Of a stretch of DNA of 64,000 nucleotides, positions 53,754 through 63,439 are shown piece after piece; positions within the stretch are counted from its first letter, which is position 1, and every line of letters begins with the position of its first letter. The DNA comes from Chitinophaga pinensis (GTDB taxonomy: Bacteria; Bacteroidota; Bacteroidia; Chitinophagales; CAMDFR01). Location of the stretch: positions 1 through 64,000 of the forward strand of contig CAMART010000011.1 in assembly GCA_945860705.1 (NCBI GenBank), given 5' to 3'. The position numbers and the translations under genes were made by a program. Under the pieces are notes generated by a model that saw only the letters and a list, made by a program, of their open reading frames with translations, searched no databases and had not been told where the DNA came from.

Positions 53754-56282
53754 TTGAACTATACAATAAAAAAAATAAAAGAAATCATACAAGCAGATGC
53801 TGTAGCTATGCCTGATGAAGATTGCACTATCAAACATTTATTGATAGATAGTAGAAAAATTTTATTTCCAAAAGAAAGTGTGTTTTTTGCACTTCCAGGC
53901 TCTAGGCTAGATGGACATTCATTTATGGATGATGCCTATAAAAAAGGAGTACGCAATTTTATTGTATCAAAAAACATAGATTTTACAGATTACAAACGTG
54001 CCAATATATTGTGGGTAGAAAACACCAATAAAGCACTCCAAAAATTAGCCACTTTTCATAGAAAACAATTTCAATTTCCTATCATAGGTATAACAGGTAG
54101 CAATGGTAAAACTATAGTAAAAGAATGGCTCTATCAACTGCTACAAGAAGACTACAACATAGTGCGAAGTCCGAAAAGTTACAACTCTCAAATAGGTGTA
54201 CCATTGAGTATCTGGCAAATAGAATCAGACCATAATCTAGGTATTTTTGAAGCTGGTATCAGTGAGTCTGGCGAAATGGAAAAACTAGAAATGATGATAA
54301 AACCAAATATTGGAATCTTTACTAGTATAGGTGATGCACACAACGAAGGTTTTCTGAATATACAACATAAAATACGTGAAAAACTACGATTGTTTATCAA
54401 TAGCGAAATCATTATTTATTGTAAAGACTATCCAGATTTAAACCAGGCTGTAGCCAGCGTAGCTTCGCAACTCAATAGAGGTAATGGCGAAACAGAAACT
54501 CAAAAATTTAGAACCTTTACATGGAGTATCAGTACCGACGCAGATATACGAGTAGTGAAATACGAAAAAGATGAACGCAATACTACCATAGAAATAGACT
54601 ATAAAGACGAATCATATCGATATAAAATTCCATTTAATGATAAAGCCTCTGTAGAAAATTCTATTCATTGTATAGCTACAATGATTTATTTAAAAATTGA
54701 GCCTAAAAAAATTCAACAAAAAATTTTAGAGCTCACCGGTATTTCTATGCGACTTGAACTGAAAAACGGAATTAATAACTGCACTATTATCAATGATAGT
54801 TATAATTCTGATATCAATTCATTGAAAATAGCTATTGATTTTTTGATGCAACAAGGCAATAGAAAAAGAAAAACATTGATACTCTCTGATATACTTCAAA
54901 GTGGCAAGAATGAAATAGATTTATATAATGAAATAGCATCTATCATAGAACATAAAAAAATAAATAGAGTACTTGCAGTAGGCACCGCACTTAAAAGACA
55001 ACAAAAAAAACTAGAAGATATTGAAAATTTGGAAGTAGAATTTTTTGCATCTACTCAAGAGCTGATGAACGAAATAGAGCTGGAAACATTTAGAGACGAA
55101 GATATACTCATCAAAGGTGCTCGCCAATTTAAATTTGAACGTATCGGTAGAATGCTCGAACAGAAAGCACACGACACAGTGCTGGAAGTAAACTTAGCGG
55201 CAATAAAAAACAATCTAAAGAAATTTCAATCCTACCTGAAACCTGAAACAAAAATGATGGTAATGGTAAAAGCTTTTGCTTATGGTACTGGCTCATTTGA
55301 GATAGCAAACCTACTTCAGTTTAATAAAGTAGATTATCTGGGAGTAGCCTATACCGATGAAGGAGTAGAACTCCGCAAGGCTGGTATTACATTGCCCATC
55401 ATGGTAATGAATGCAGACAAAGTAAATTTTGAAAATATTATTAATTATGATTTAGAACCTGAAATATATAGCATCCATCAGCTTAAAGAATTTTTAAAAG
55501 TACAACGAAATCTAAACCTAGAAGGCAAGCCTGATTTGTATCCTATTCATATAGAATTAGAAACTGGAATGAATCGTTTGGGTTTTGATGAAGCAGATTT
55601 AAAAGCTCTTATCACAACTATCAAAGAAAGCGAACAAGTGAAAATAGTAAGTGTATTTTCGCATCTTGTAGCTAGTGAAGATGCTACTCTCAACGATTTC
55701 ACACAATCACAGATAGAAAAATTTGAGCGTATGTGTAGAATTATTTCAGAACAAATCAATTACCCATTTTTAAAACATATATTAAATAGTGCTGGAATCA
55801 TACATCATCCTCAAGCACATTTTGATATGGTGCGACTTGGATTGGGCATCTATGGTGTAGATGGAAGCAATACGATACAGAATGATTTAGAATCTGTAGG
55901 TACGCTGAAAACTACCATATCGCAAATAAAGAAAATAAACAAAGGCGATACCATCGGCTACGGACGAGTAGGCAAAGCAGACACCGACAAAACGATAGCC
56001 ACAGTGAGTATAGGATATGCAGATGGATACGATAGAAGATTTAGCAATGGCAGAGGAGTGATGAAAATAAATGGCAAACTAGCAAAGGTGATTGGCAATG
56101 TGTGTATGGATATGACTATGCTAGACATTACAGATATAGAGGACGTAAAAGAAGGCGATACAGCTATAATTTTTGATAAAGAAAAGCCTATACAAGAAGT
56201 ATGTAAATCTATAGATAAAATACCCTACGAAATGCTCACAAGTATTTCACCCAGAGTAAAAAGAATTTATTTTGATGAATAA
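53754..56282 (+). CDS. bifunctional MurF ligase / alanine racemase fusion
   Basis: An 842-residue fusion typical of Bacteroidota. Residues 1 to about 455 are a MurF-like ligase (D-Ala-D-Ala addition to UDP-MurNAc-tripeptide) with the ATP loop ITGSNGKTIVKEW near 118 and IINDSYNSDINSLK near 345. From about 470 to the end is a PLP-dependent alanine racemase: the PLP Lys lies in MVMVKAFAYGTG, SVFSHLVASEDA is the barrel strand and the catalytic Tyr lies in GDTIGYGRVG. One chain thus makes D-Ala and helps to use it in peptidoglycan. The start is TTG; no ATG lies nearby until residue 18. Confidence 0.95.
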   Translation: MNYTIKKIKEIIQADAVAMPDEDCTIKHLLIDSRKILFPKESVFFALPGSRLDGHSFMDDAYKKGVRNFIVSKNIDFTDYKRANILWVENTNKALQKLATFHRKQFQFPIIGITGSNGKTIVKEWLYQLLQEDYNIVRSPKSYNSQIGVPLSIWQIESDHNLGIFEAGISESGEMEKLEMMIKPNIGIFTSIGDAHNEGFLNIQHKIREKLRLFINSEIIIYCKDYPDLNQAVASVASQLNRGNGETETQKFRTFTWSISTDADIRVVKYEKDERNTTIEIDYKDESYRYKIPFNDKASVENSIHCIATMIYLKIEPKKIQQKILELTGISMRLELKNGINNCTIINDSYNSDINSLKIAIDFLMQQGNRKRKTLILSDILQSGKNEIDLYNEIASIIEHKKINRVLAVGTALKRQQKKLEDIENLEVEFFASTQELMNEIELETFRDEDILIKGARQFKFERIGRMLEQKAHDTVLEVNLAAIKNNLKKFQSYLKPETKMMVMVKAFAYGTGSFEIANLLQFNKVDYLGVAYTDEGVELRKAGITLPIMVMNADKVNFENIINYDLEPEIYSIHQLKEFLKVQRNLNLEGKPDLYPIHIELETGMNRLGFDEADLKALITTIKESEQVKIVSVFSHLVASEDATLNDFTQSQIEKFERMCRIISEQINYPFLKHILNSAGIIHHPQAHFDMVRLGLGIYGVDGSNTIQNDLESVGTLKTTISQIKKINKGDTIGYGRVGKADTDKTIATVSIGYADGYDRRFSNGRGVMKINGKLAKVIGNVCMDMTMLDITDIEDVKEGDTAIIFDKEKPIQEVCKSIDKIPYEMLTSISPRVKRIYFDE

Positions 56283-56462
56283 AAAAAATAATTAGCAAAT
56301 TAATCAATTAGCAGATTAGCAAATTATAAAAAAAAATTAAAATCAAATTTTGAATATTTATAATAAGCAAAAAACAAATTATATTTTGATTCTTAATTCT
56401 TGGCTCTTGATTCTTGGTTCTTAATACTTAATTCTTGATACTTAAATCTTAATACTTAAAAA
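56283..56462. repeat. low-complexity intergenic tract before the 56463 gene
   Basis: Degenerate repeats: ATTAGCAAATTAATCAATTAGCAG (56290-56325) and a series of words like TTCTTGATTCTTGGTTCTTA and TACTTAATTCTTGATACTTA (56388-56460). They run directly into the start codon. No gene was seen. Confidence 0.55.
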
Positions 56463-56960
56463 ATGAATAAAATAAAAGAAATAATAGAAGACACTACAGG
56501 TAGAGTAAAAGAAACATTTTTTACTGTGAAGGTAGGTTATGACAATATGAAAGAGCACTTTGAAGAAGGCAGTGAAAGTATGCTATCTTCCCTCAAAAAA
56601 TTGACCGATATTTCTACACTTTCGAAAGATAAGTTAGCTGAATTTACAAATAAAATAATTGGCTTGAGTCCATTGCTAGAATCTATAGGATTTAGCATGA
56701 ATGGCATTAGTGTGGGAGTGACTTTGCCACCCAAAATCTCTATATCACTTTCTAAAGTAAGTGATGTTGATGATTTAGAAATCAATAAAATACTCGAAGA
56801 GAATAAAGGCAATGAAGTACTCACTTTGATTATTAAAACTTTGATATCCATCAACAATTTCGAAGAAAAACTCACCCTAGCTAACTATGAACTAGCTGGT
56901 ATAGATATAGACATCAGTATTCCTCCAGGGGTGAGTTTGAAGTTGAAGAAGAAGGAGTAG
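56463..56960 (+). CDS. hypothetical cytoplasmic protein
   Basis: A 165-residue protein without signal or membrane segment. It begins with a helix (IKEIIEDTTGRVKETFFTVKVG), and contains two short similar patterns, SVGVTLPPKISISLSK and IDIDISIPPGVSLKLK. The second lies at the very C-terminus and looks like a duplicated beta hairpin. The two copies suggest an internal repeat. I recognise no family. The gene stands alone between low-complexity tracts, with no promoter motif that I can see. Confidence 0.6.
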   Translation: MNKIKEIIEDTTGRVKETFFTVKVGYDNMKEHFEEGSESMLSSLKKLTDISTLSKDKLAEFTNKIIGLSPLLESIGFSMNGISVGVTLPPKISISLSKVSDVDDLEINKILEENKGNEVLTLIIKTLISINNFEEKLTLANYELAGIDIDISIPPGVSLKLKKKE

Positions 56961-57074
56961 AAATTATTTTATGTACCATCATTTAAGTCTTCTTAAAGTT
57001 GAAGTCAGGCTTTTTTATATCTCGGTATATAATATCAGGTTTTCATCAATACCTATTTTTATTTTGTCAATTTT

Positions 57075-57163
57075 CGTCACTTTAGTGACGCAATTATATT
57101 GATTTCCGTCAGTGTACTGACGGTATTTTATTGAATTCCGTCAATTAGTTGACGGAATTCAAT
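57075..57163. repeat. three palindromes at 32-bp spacing
   Basis: Three units carry CGTCA-core palindromes: CGTCACTTTAGTGACG (57075-57090), CCGTCAGTGTACTGACGG (57106-57123) and CCGTCAATTAGTTGACGG (57138-57155, extended outward to TTGAATT...AATTCAA). The sixth stem base changes C, G, A and its partner changes G, C, T, so pairing is kept. The spacing is 32 bp both times. The region is otherwise noncoding. Confidence 0.7.
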
Positions 57164-57196
57164 ATTTTTTTTATTTCTGCACCATCATATATTGTC

Positions 57197-57295
57197 ATGA
57201 AAGACATTGATAGAATATATAATACACTCACCACAAACGCTCATCAATCAAGAAAATTATTTGGATTATATTCTATAACAAAGATGTTACAATAA
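57197..57295 (+). CDS. short ORF of unknown significance
   Basis: An open frame of 32 codons (MKDIDRIYNTLTTNAHQSRK ...) just after the palindrome array and just before the icd terminator. There is a one-mismatch promoter element TATTTCTG about 25 nt upstream. I recognise no family. It could be a gene remnant, a small peptide or chance. The ORF is below the track's size limit. Confidence 0.25.
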   Translation: MKDIDRIYNTLTTNAHQSRKLFGLYSITKMLQ

Positions 57296-57298
57296 AAA

Positions 57299-57336
57299 AA
57301 GCTTTGACTCCTCGCGGAGCCAAAGCTTAATTTTTT
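57299..57336 (-). terminator. intrinsic terminator of icd
   Basis: Arms AAGCTTTGACTCC and GGAGCCAAAGCTT (one mismatch) enclose a 4-base loop. On the minus strand, TTTTTTTATTG follows; on the plus strand, AATTTTTT, so it may act both ways. It lies about 80 nt after the icd stop. Confidence 0.85.
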
Positions 57337-57416
57337 ATAGATTAAATTGTCCAGTATCTTATATCTTAATACTAATATCTTGATACTTAAATCTTGATAC
57401 TTGATACTAAAAAAGA

Positions 57417-58679
57417 CTACATATTCTTAATAATCTCTTGTCCAAACTCAGAACATTTCAATTCGGTAGCACCTGACATTGTACGAGCAAAATCATAAGT
57501 TACTCTTTTGTTAGTGATAGAAGCTTCTAGACCTTTTAAAATTAAATCAGCTGCTTCTTTCCATCCCATATATTCAAACATCATTACACCTGACAAAATC
57601 ACTGAACTAGGATTTACTTTATCTTGACCAGCATATTTTGGAGCTGTACCATGAGTAGCTTCAAATATTGCATGACCCGTGATATAGTTGATATTTGCAC
57701 CTGGAGCAATACCGATACCTCCAACCTCTGCAGCCAAAGCATCAGAAATATAATCTCCATTTAAGTTCAATGTAGCAACTAAATCATACTCCGATGGACG
57801 TAATAAAATTTGTTGTAAGAAGTTATCTGCAATAGCATCTTTTACAAGTATTTTACCACTAGCAAGTGCAGCAGATTGCTCATCATTAGCAGCTTTTTCA
57901 CCACTTGCAGCTTTAGTTTTTTCCCACTGATTCCAAGTATAAAATTTATCGCCAAATTCTCTTTCTGCTAACTCATAACCCCATTGTTTGAACTGACCTT
58001 CAGTAAATTTCATGATATTTCCTTTATGAACTAAGGTTACACTTTTTCTATTGTTTTTAATACAATATTCTAATGCACTTCTTACCAATCTTTCAGTACC
58101 TTCTTTAGATACTGGTTTTACACCTAAAGATGAAGTCTCTGGGAAACGAATATTTTTTACACCCATTTCATTGATTAAGAAATCTCTTAATTTTTTTACT
58201 TCTGGTGAACCTGCCATGAACTCAATACCAGCATAGATATCTTCTGTATTCTCTCTGAAAATAACCATATCCACATCTTGTGGTCTTACCACTGGTGAAG
58301 GTACTCCTGTAAAGTATTTTACAGGACGAACACAAGCATAAAGATCTAATTGCTGACGAAGTGCTACATTCAACGAACGAATACCGCCTCCAACTGGAGT
58401 TGTTAATGGTCCTTTGATAGCAAAAAGATATTCATTGATGGTATCTAAAGTTTCTTGAGGTAACCAATTTCCTGTTTTGTTAAAAGCCTTTTCACCAGCT
58501 AAAACTTCTGTCCACTCGATTTTACGAGCACCACCATAAGCTTTTTCTACAGCTGCATCAAATACTGCCTGAGATGCTGGCCAGATATCTACCCCTATTC
58601 CATCACCTTCTATAAAAGGGATTACAGGATGATTTGGTACTGTAAGTACGCCATTTTCAATTCTTATTTTTTCTCCCAT
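57417..58679 (-). CDS. icd: isocitrate dehydrogenase (NADP+)
   Basis: A 420-residue enzyme of the E. coli Icd type, which converts isocitrate to 2-oxoglutarate. Family signatures are complete: [20 protein letters not shown] (the Ser that is the phosphorylation site in E. coli is present), [49 protein letters not shown] and [19 protein letters not shown]. No isocitrate dehydrogenase kinase/phosphatase lies nearby. A -7 element TACTTTTG lies 34 nt upstream, and a strong terminator follows. Confidence 0.97.
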   Translation of the reverse strand: MGEKIRIENGVLTVPNHPVIPFIEGDGIGVDIWPASQAVFDAAVEKAYGGARKIEWTEVLAGEKAFNKTGNWLPQETLDTINEYLFAIKGPLTTPVGGGIRSLNVALRQQLDLYACVRPVKYFTGVPSPVVRPQDVDMVIFRENTEDIYAGIEFMAGSPEVKKLRDFLINEMGVKNIRFPETSSLGVKPVSKEGTERLVRSALEYCIKNNRKSVTLVHKGNIMKFTEGQFKQWGYELAEREFGDKFYTWNQWEKTKAASGEKAANDEQSAALASGKILVKDAIADNFLQQILLRPSEYDLVATLNLNGDYISDALAAEVGGIGIAPGANINYITGHAIFEATHGTAPKYAGQDKVNPSSVILSGVMMFEYMGWKEAADLILKGLEASITNKRVTYDFARTMSGATELKCSEFGQEIIKNM

Positions 58680-58713
58680 TGTTAATATATTTTTTGTTTA
58701 AATTTTCGATGTG

Positions 58714-58721
58714 CAAAAGTA
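58714..58721 (-). promoter_or_regulatory. -7 promoter element of icd
   Basis: The minus strand reads TACTTTTG, exact to TAnnTTTG, 34 nt before the icd ATG. No -33 TTTG at 19-21 nt. The divergent GNAT gene starts only 44 bp further upstream. Confidence 0.45.
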
Positions 58722-58764
58722 TAGATTTTTTTGATGAATTTTACCCTTAAAACAATATATAATT

Positions 58765-59307
58765 ATGATTATCAGTTCAACTAATATTTCCATACGAGAT
58801 TGGAAACAAAATGACATAGAAAAAATTAGTCACTGGTATACAGGACAACATGCTTGGATGAAACTCGATGCCCCTTATTTTGCAAAACCTAATGATGAGG
58901 CATTACAAAAAAGAATAGAATATTATCAAACTCTGACTGATGATGATAAACTAACGCACCCTAGGAAAAATTTAGTTATTGCATTAAATGATGAATTGAT
59001 AGGCAATATAAACTGGTACTTTACTAGCAAAGAAACCAATTGGGTAAGCTTAGGAATCTCTATTTTCGACCCTGTTCATTGGCAGAAAGGATATGGAACG
59101 GAAGCATTATATTTATGGACAGATTATCTATTTGAACATATGCCACAAATAGCTAGGCTCGACTTGTATACATGGAGTGGAAATATAGGCATGCAAAAAA
59201 CCGCTTTGAAACTCGGATATAAAGAAGAAGCGCGTTTTAGAAATGCTCGAATAGTGGAGGATATTTATTATGATTCGCTAGGATTCGGAATATTAAGAAA
59301 AGAATAG
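58765..59307 (+). CDS. GNAT family N-acetyltransferase (RimJ/RimL-like)
   Basis: A 180-residue acyl-CoA transferase. The start (ISIRDWKQNDIEKISHWYTGQHAWM) and length match the RimJ/RimL/spermidine-type branch. The acetyl-CoA loop is QKGYGTEALYLWTDYLF near residue 113, followed by RLDLYTWSGNIGMQKTALKLGYKEEARFR, the common C-terminal pattern. The substrate may be a protein N-terminus, polyamine or drug. It is divergent from icd. Confidence 0.9.
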   Translation: MIISSTNISIRDWKQNDIEKISHWYTGQHAWMKLDAPYFAKPNDEALQKRIEYYQTLTDDDKLTHPRKNLVIALNDELIGNINWYFTSKETNWVSLGISIFDPVHWQKGYGTEALYLWTDYLFEHMPQIARLDLYTWSGNIGMQKTALKLGYKEEARFRNARIVEDIYYDSLGFGILRKE

Positions 59308-59323
59308 GAAGCTCTGAGAGAAT

Positions 59324-59662
59324 CTATGCAAAAGAAGTACCACAGCCACAAGTCTTTGTAGCATTTGGATTATTATAGATAAAACCTCTATTGTTTAGCC
59401 CATCTTGATAATCTATCTCTATCCCTTCCAGATAAAGCGAATGAGCAATATTCATCACTACTTTCACTCCATCTATATCAAACTCATCATCACCTTCTTG
59501 TTTGCTATCAAAATCTAATATATAAGAAAATCCAGCACAACCTCCTCCTTTTACTCCTATTCTTAAAAAAGATTTTGAAGTATTAGAATTGGCTTGTGAG
59601 AGTCTTTTTATCTCGTCTATTGCTCCTTTAGTAAGACTTACAGGTATTTTTAGTGTATTCAT
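59324..59662 (-). CDS. iron-sulfur cluster assembly accessory protein, IscA/ErpA (HesB) family
   Basis: A 112-residue A-type carrier with all three cluster ligands: Cys in GVKGGGCAGFSY and two in TCGCGTSFA at the C-terminus. It transfers Fe-S clusters to apo-proteins. No isc or suf genes are adjacent. A TAAATTTG promoter element lies 14 nt upstream of the start. Confidence 0.93.
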   Translation of the reverse strand: MNTLKIPVSLTKGAIDEIKRLSQANSNTSKSFLRIGVKGGGCAGFSYILDFDSKQEGDDEFDIDGVKVVMNIAHSLYLEGIEIDYQDGLNNRGFIYNNPNATKTCGCGTSFA

Positions 59663-59676
59663 TTTTATAGTATCTA

Positions 59677-59684
59677 CAAATTTA
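59677..59684 (-). promoter_or_regulatory. -7 promoter element of the IscA-type gene
   Basis: The minus strand reads TAAATTTG, exact to TAnnTTTG, 14 nt before the ATG. No good -33 partner. Confidence 0.4.
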
Positions 59685-59762
59685 TAAACTATTTATGTAT
59701 ATATAAAGTTCCATAATAAAATATATTGCACTTATTTTGCGTTTGATATAATAAACTATAAA

Positions 59763-60290
59763 ATGGGCACAGAAATTTTAGAAATAGCAAAATACGTATT
59801 ACCATCTTTGATATCACTAACAGCAGCTATTTTGATAGTACGTATGTTTATGAAGCGGGATGAAGATTACAAAAAATTTGAAATAGCTGTAAAAAATAAA
59901 AATACTACACTACCTCTTAGACTTCAATCATATGAAAGATTGACTTTGCTACTAGAAAGACTAGAACCTAGTAGTTTAATAACACGACTTGTTCCTAATG
60001 ATCTTACATCCAAAGATTATCAACTAATACTAATATCAAATATAAAAGCCGAATTTGAACATAATCTTTCTCAACAAATTTATGTATCATCCAATGTTTG
60101 GAATTCTGTAGTTCTTGTAAAAAACGACTTGATAAAAACCGTAATCATGAAAGGTGCAGAACTAGGACCAGACGCATCTGGATTGCAACTCAGCAGAGCT
60201 ATACTCACTCACTATCATGAACTTGAAACAGCTAGCCCAAATGGTGCAGCATTAGATATGATAAGTATGGAAGTGAAATCTTTATTTTAA
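59763..60290 (+). CDS. DUF7935-like membrane-anchored protein
   Basis: A 175-residue protein with one N-terminal hydrophobic segment (YVLPSLISLTAAILIVRMF), then a cytoplasmic helical body: LPLRLQSYERLTLLLERLEPSSLI, IKAEFEHNLSQQIYVSSNVWNSVVLVKND and a C-terminal LSRAILTHYHELETASPN. The middle part is the most conserved in what I recall of Bacteroidota homologs (DUF7935 family); function is unknown. It lies 85 bp upstream of the mutase gene, but a separate promoter element in between suggests independent transcription. Confidence 0.65.
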   Translation: MGTEILEIAKYVLPSLISLTAAILIVRMFMKRDEDYKKFEIAVKNKNTTLPLRLQSYERLTLLLERLEPSSLITRLVPNDLTSKDYQLILISNIKAEFEHNLSQQIYVSSNVWNSVVLVKNDLIKTVIMKGAELGPDASGLQLSRAILTHYHELETASPNGAALDMISMEVKSLF

Positions 60291-60346
60291 GATTGTTCCA
60301 TTTTTTAGAGTAATTCAAAATCTATTTTTCAAGCATGAATAATTCT

Positions 60347-60354
60347 TACCTTTG
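60347..60354 (+). promoter_or_regulatory. -7 promoter element of the acyl-CoA mutase gene
   Basis: TACCTTTG, exact to TAnnTTTG, lies 21 nt before the mutase ATG. At 19-21 nt upstream there is a T run (ATTTTTC) but no TTTG. Confidence 0.5.
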
Positions 60355-60375
60355 TAGGACTAAGAATTATTAGAT

Positions 60376-61923
60376 ATGGCAAAACATCAAACCGATTCAG
60401 GTATTATTATAAAGCCTGATTATGAGCAACCAGAAAGTAAATTAAGCAAAGCAGGACATTTCCCTTTTACTAGAGGCATACACGAAAGCATGTATAGAGA
60501 TAGGCTCTGGACCATGCGTCAGTATGCAGGGTTTTCTACAGCAGAAGAAAGCAATAAACGATATAAATATTTATTGGCAAATGGAGTGATGGGTTTGAGT
60601 GTAGCTTTTGATTTGCCTACACAAATAGGTTATGACTCTGACCATGAACTAGCAGAAGGCGAAGTAGGCAAAGTAGGTGTAGCTATAGATAGCATAGAAG
60701 ATATGGAGATACTTTTTGATGGTATAAAATTGGAAGATATTTCTACATCTATGACCATCAATGCCAGTGGTTATATTTTACTCGCATTATATATTGCACT
60801 TGCAAAAAAACAAGGAGCAGATATCAAGAAAATCAGTGGTACTATACAAAACGATATACTCAAAGAATATGCGGCTCGAGGCACTTATATTTATCCTCCA
60901 AAGGCATCTATGAAAATCATTACAGATATTTTTGAATATTGTAGCAAAGAAGTACCAAAATGGAATACGATTTCTATATCAGGATATCATATACGTGAAG
61001 CAGGTTCTACAGCCGTGCAAGAGTTGGCATTTACTTTAGCTAATGGAAAAGCATATGTAGAAGCTGCACAAAAAAAAGGATTGGATATAAATGTATTTGG
61101 AAAAAGATTGAGTTTCTTTTTCAATGCACATAATAATTTTTTTGAAGAAATAGCTAAATTTAGAGCAGCTAGAAGCATGTGGGCAAAAATGATGAAAGAG
61201 CTGGGTGCTACGGATGAAAAAGCCATGCAACTAAGATTTCACTCACAAACTGGTGGAAGTACGCTCACTGCACAACAGCCAAAAAACAACATCACCCGAG
61301 TGACACTTCAGGCATTAGCAGCGGTGATGGGAGGCACACAATCACTTCACACTAATGGATACGACGAAGCGCTTTCACTTCCTACAGAAGAAGCAGCTCG
61401 TATAGCATTACGTACACAGCAAATCATAGGACTTGAAAGTGGCGTAAGCAGTGCTGTAGACCCTATGGGTGGTTCGTATTTTGTAGAGGCGCTTACTGCA
61501 GAAATAGAAGCAAAAGCATTTGAACTAATTCAAAAAATAGATAAAATGGGTGGTGCTGTGAGTGCAATTGAAAAAGGTTTTATGCAAGAAGAGATCGCTA
61601 GAAGTAGCTATGCATATCAAAAGTCAATAGAATCAAAAGAGCAAATAATAGTAGGTGTCAATGATTTTTTAGTTGATGAACCAAAATATGAAGGGGTTTT
61701 TAAAATTGACGATAGTATACGAAAAATACAAAGTGATAAACTCGCTAAACTTAGAGCTAATAGAAATCAATCACTTGTAGATACACATATTAATTCAATA
61801 AAAGAAGCAGCAAAAAATGACACGAATATAATGCCCCATGTAATAGAAGCTGTAGAATGCAAAGCTACGCTGGGTGAAATTGCTAACGCTTTACGTGAAG
61901 TATATGGAGAATTTATTGGCTAA
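60376..61923 (+). CDS. acyl-CoA mutase large subunit (methylmalonyl-CoA mutase type)
   Basis: A 515-residue catalytic TIM-barrel subunit without the B12-binding domain, as in two-subunit mutases. [20 protein letters not shown] holds the Tyr (RQYAGF) and Arg residues that select methylmalonyl-CoA. In isobutyryl-CoA and 2-hydroxyisobutyryl-CoA mutases that Tyr is replaced by Phe or Ile. [20 protein letters not shown] and [16 protein letters not shown] are typical of the short large-subunit class. It converts methylmalonyl-CoA to succinyl-CoA, given a separate cobalamin subunit not present here. The 3' end overlaps the convergent next gene by 11 nt. Confidence 0.88.
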   Translation: MAKHQTDSGIIIKPDYEQPESKLSKAGHFPFTRGIHESMYRDRLWTMRQYAGFSTAEESNKRYKYLLANGVMGLSVAFDLPTQIGYDSDHELAEGEVGKVGVAIDSIEDMEILFDGIKLEDISTSMTINASGYILLALYIALAKKQGADIKKISGTIQNDILKEYAARGTYIYPPKASMKIITDIFEYCSKEVPKWNTISISGYHIREAGSTAVQELAFTLANGKAYVEAAQKKGLDINVFGKRLSFFFNAHNNFFEEIAKFRAARSMWAKMMKELGATDEKAMQLRFHSQTGGSTLTAQQPKNNITRVTLQALAAVMGGTQSLHTNGYDEALSLPTEEAARIALRTQQIIGLESGVSSAVDPMGGSYFVEALTAEIEAKAFELIQKIDKMGGAVSAIEKGFMQEEIARSSYAYQKSIESKEQIIVGVNDFLVDEPKYEGVFKIDDSIRKIQSDKLAKLRANRNQSLVDTHINSIKEAAKNDTNIMPHVIEAVECKATLGEIANALREVYGEFIG

Positions 61924-63307
61924 GCTTTTCTATAAACCAAGCTTTTTCTGATAATACTTTTTCATTACTAATGTCTAGAATTAATTTTTCTTTTGCTTTA
62001 GTAGCATAGGGTGCTAAGTGAATGAGCTTCGTCATATACTTTGCTATTTTACTAAAATTAGTTTTGTGATAGGCTAGTATATTTTTTCTTTTGAGCATTT
62101 GTTTAAAATTAGCAATAAACGATTCTGCTAAATTATACTCATCTAACTCTATAAATATTTTTAATTGGATGATTCTCAACTGAAGTTGAGTGAGTAAATC
62201 TTGTATATCTGTTTTATTTATAAAATCTAGTGCTTCAGAATACTTTTTAATAGCTACTAAATATTTTGATTTATTGAGTGCGTAATAATCTTCTGGATTT
62301 TCAGTATCTAAATTATTTTTATATTTCTCTATAAAAACTTCTACCCATTCGATTTCGTTTTGTTTAATAGCTATATTCACTGCATTGCTATATGTAAATG
62401 GAGAAAGTTTGTTTTTATCAAGTAATATTTCAAATTCAATACCTATTTTGTAGTGATCAAAGACTCTTTTTTCAAATTCTTTATTTCCTTGATTGATTTG
62501 TCTTATACAAAAGTTTATCAATAATAATAAAGCATCTTTTATTTCTAATTTATTTTTGATAGCTAAACAAGTATTGAATGAATCGTGAGTAGGTATATAT
62601 TGTTCTATCTTATTTTCTAAAATTAGTTTATAAATATGATAGTATAATGCGATCATAGGATTTTGTAAATAATTACTTTGTGTAAACTCTAGTATATCTT
62701 TAAAAAAGCCATCATTTATTGTTTGATTAAAAATAGCTTGTTGGTTTATTATGCTACAAGCTACCTTTAGTTTACTTAGTATAAAAAATTCATCTAATGA
62801 CTTATTTAATTCTTGTAATAAACCTATCTCTGTTCTATTTGATTTTATTGAATGATTATAAAAAAGTGTATAAATATTGTATTTGGTATAGGATTCTTGG
62901 GGAGTATTAATCTTTGATTTTTCTAGTGTTGTATTAAAAGAATATTGTGTTTCCTCAATACCTTTAGTAAAATCTTTTTCACTATAAAAACTTAACTGTT
63001 TATATATAGGCTCAAAACTATTTTGTTTTTCTATTTGAATATATCCAAACTCTTCTACCAATTTTAAGGTATAAGACATCAAATGCCTTAGTTTCAAATC
63101 ATTAAATTTTTCTTTTGGAAATAGTTTTTTAAAAACCTTTTCTTTTTCTAAAGCTACTAATGAATCAAAATTCAATTGTATGTAAGTAAATAATTCTTTA
63201 ACTTTATCATGTTTATTGAAATTCGGGTCATTTATGTAGTTATTAAGCATTTCCAATTCATAAGTTGAAAATACTTTTAATATTTTATATAATTTACTTT
63301 TATACAT
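61913..63307 (-). CDS. hypothetical protein, all-helical, TPR-like in character
   Basis: A 464-residue soluble protein. The ORF opens at 63325; the Met at 63307 ([13 protein letters not shown]) is preferred because it gives a sharper start. It is predicted mostly helical, with many short Leu/Ile/Tyr-rich helices ([58 protein letters not shown]) that resemble degenerate TPR hairpins. No signal peptide, transmembrane segment or catalytic motif is visible. Long helical proteins like this, alone next to core genes, are common in Bacteroidota. No function is claimed. Confidence 0.65.
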   Translation of the reverse strand: MYKSKLYKILKVFSTYELEMLNNYINDPNFNKHDKVKELFTYIQLNFDSLVALEKEKVFKKLFPKEKFNDLKLRHLMSYTLKLVEEFGYIQIEKQNSFEPIYKQLSFYSEKDFTKGIEETQYSFNTTLEKSKINTPQESYTKYNIYTLFYNHSIKSNRTEIGLLQELNKSLDEFFILSKLKVACSIINQQAIFNQTINDGFFKDILEFTQSNYLQNPMIALYYHIYKLILENKIEQYIPTHDSFNTCLAIKNKLEIKDALLLLINFCIRQINQGNKEFEKRVFDHYKIGIEFEILLDKNKLSPFTYSNAVNIAIKQNEIEWVEVFIEKYKNNLDTENPEDYYALNKSKYLVAIKKYSEALDFINKTDIQDLLTQLQLRIIQLKIFIELDEYNLAESFIANFKQMLKRKNILAYHKTNFSKIAKYMTKLIHLAPYATKAKEKLILDISNEKVLSEKAWFIEKLSQ

Positions 63308-63439
63308 GATAGACAAAAATAGCAATAAAACATTTATTTTAAAATAATTTTTAATATTTAAAATCCGACAAATGCATTATATTGACCTTTTTTTTGACAT
63401 ATTATCTTCTCATGTTTGTATTATCAAAAATTCTATAAA

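Noticed and set aside
57075-57163. The palindrome array as a CRISPR
   Set aside because: There are only three units, the conserved part is about 18 bp, the 14-bp intervals are too short for spacers, and no cas gene is in the window.
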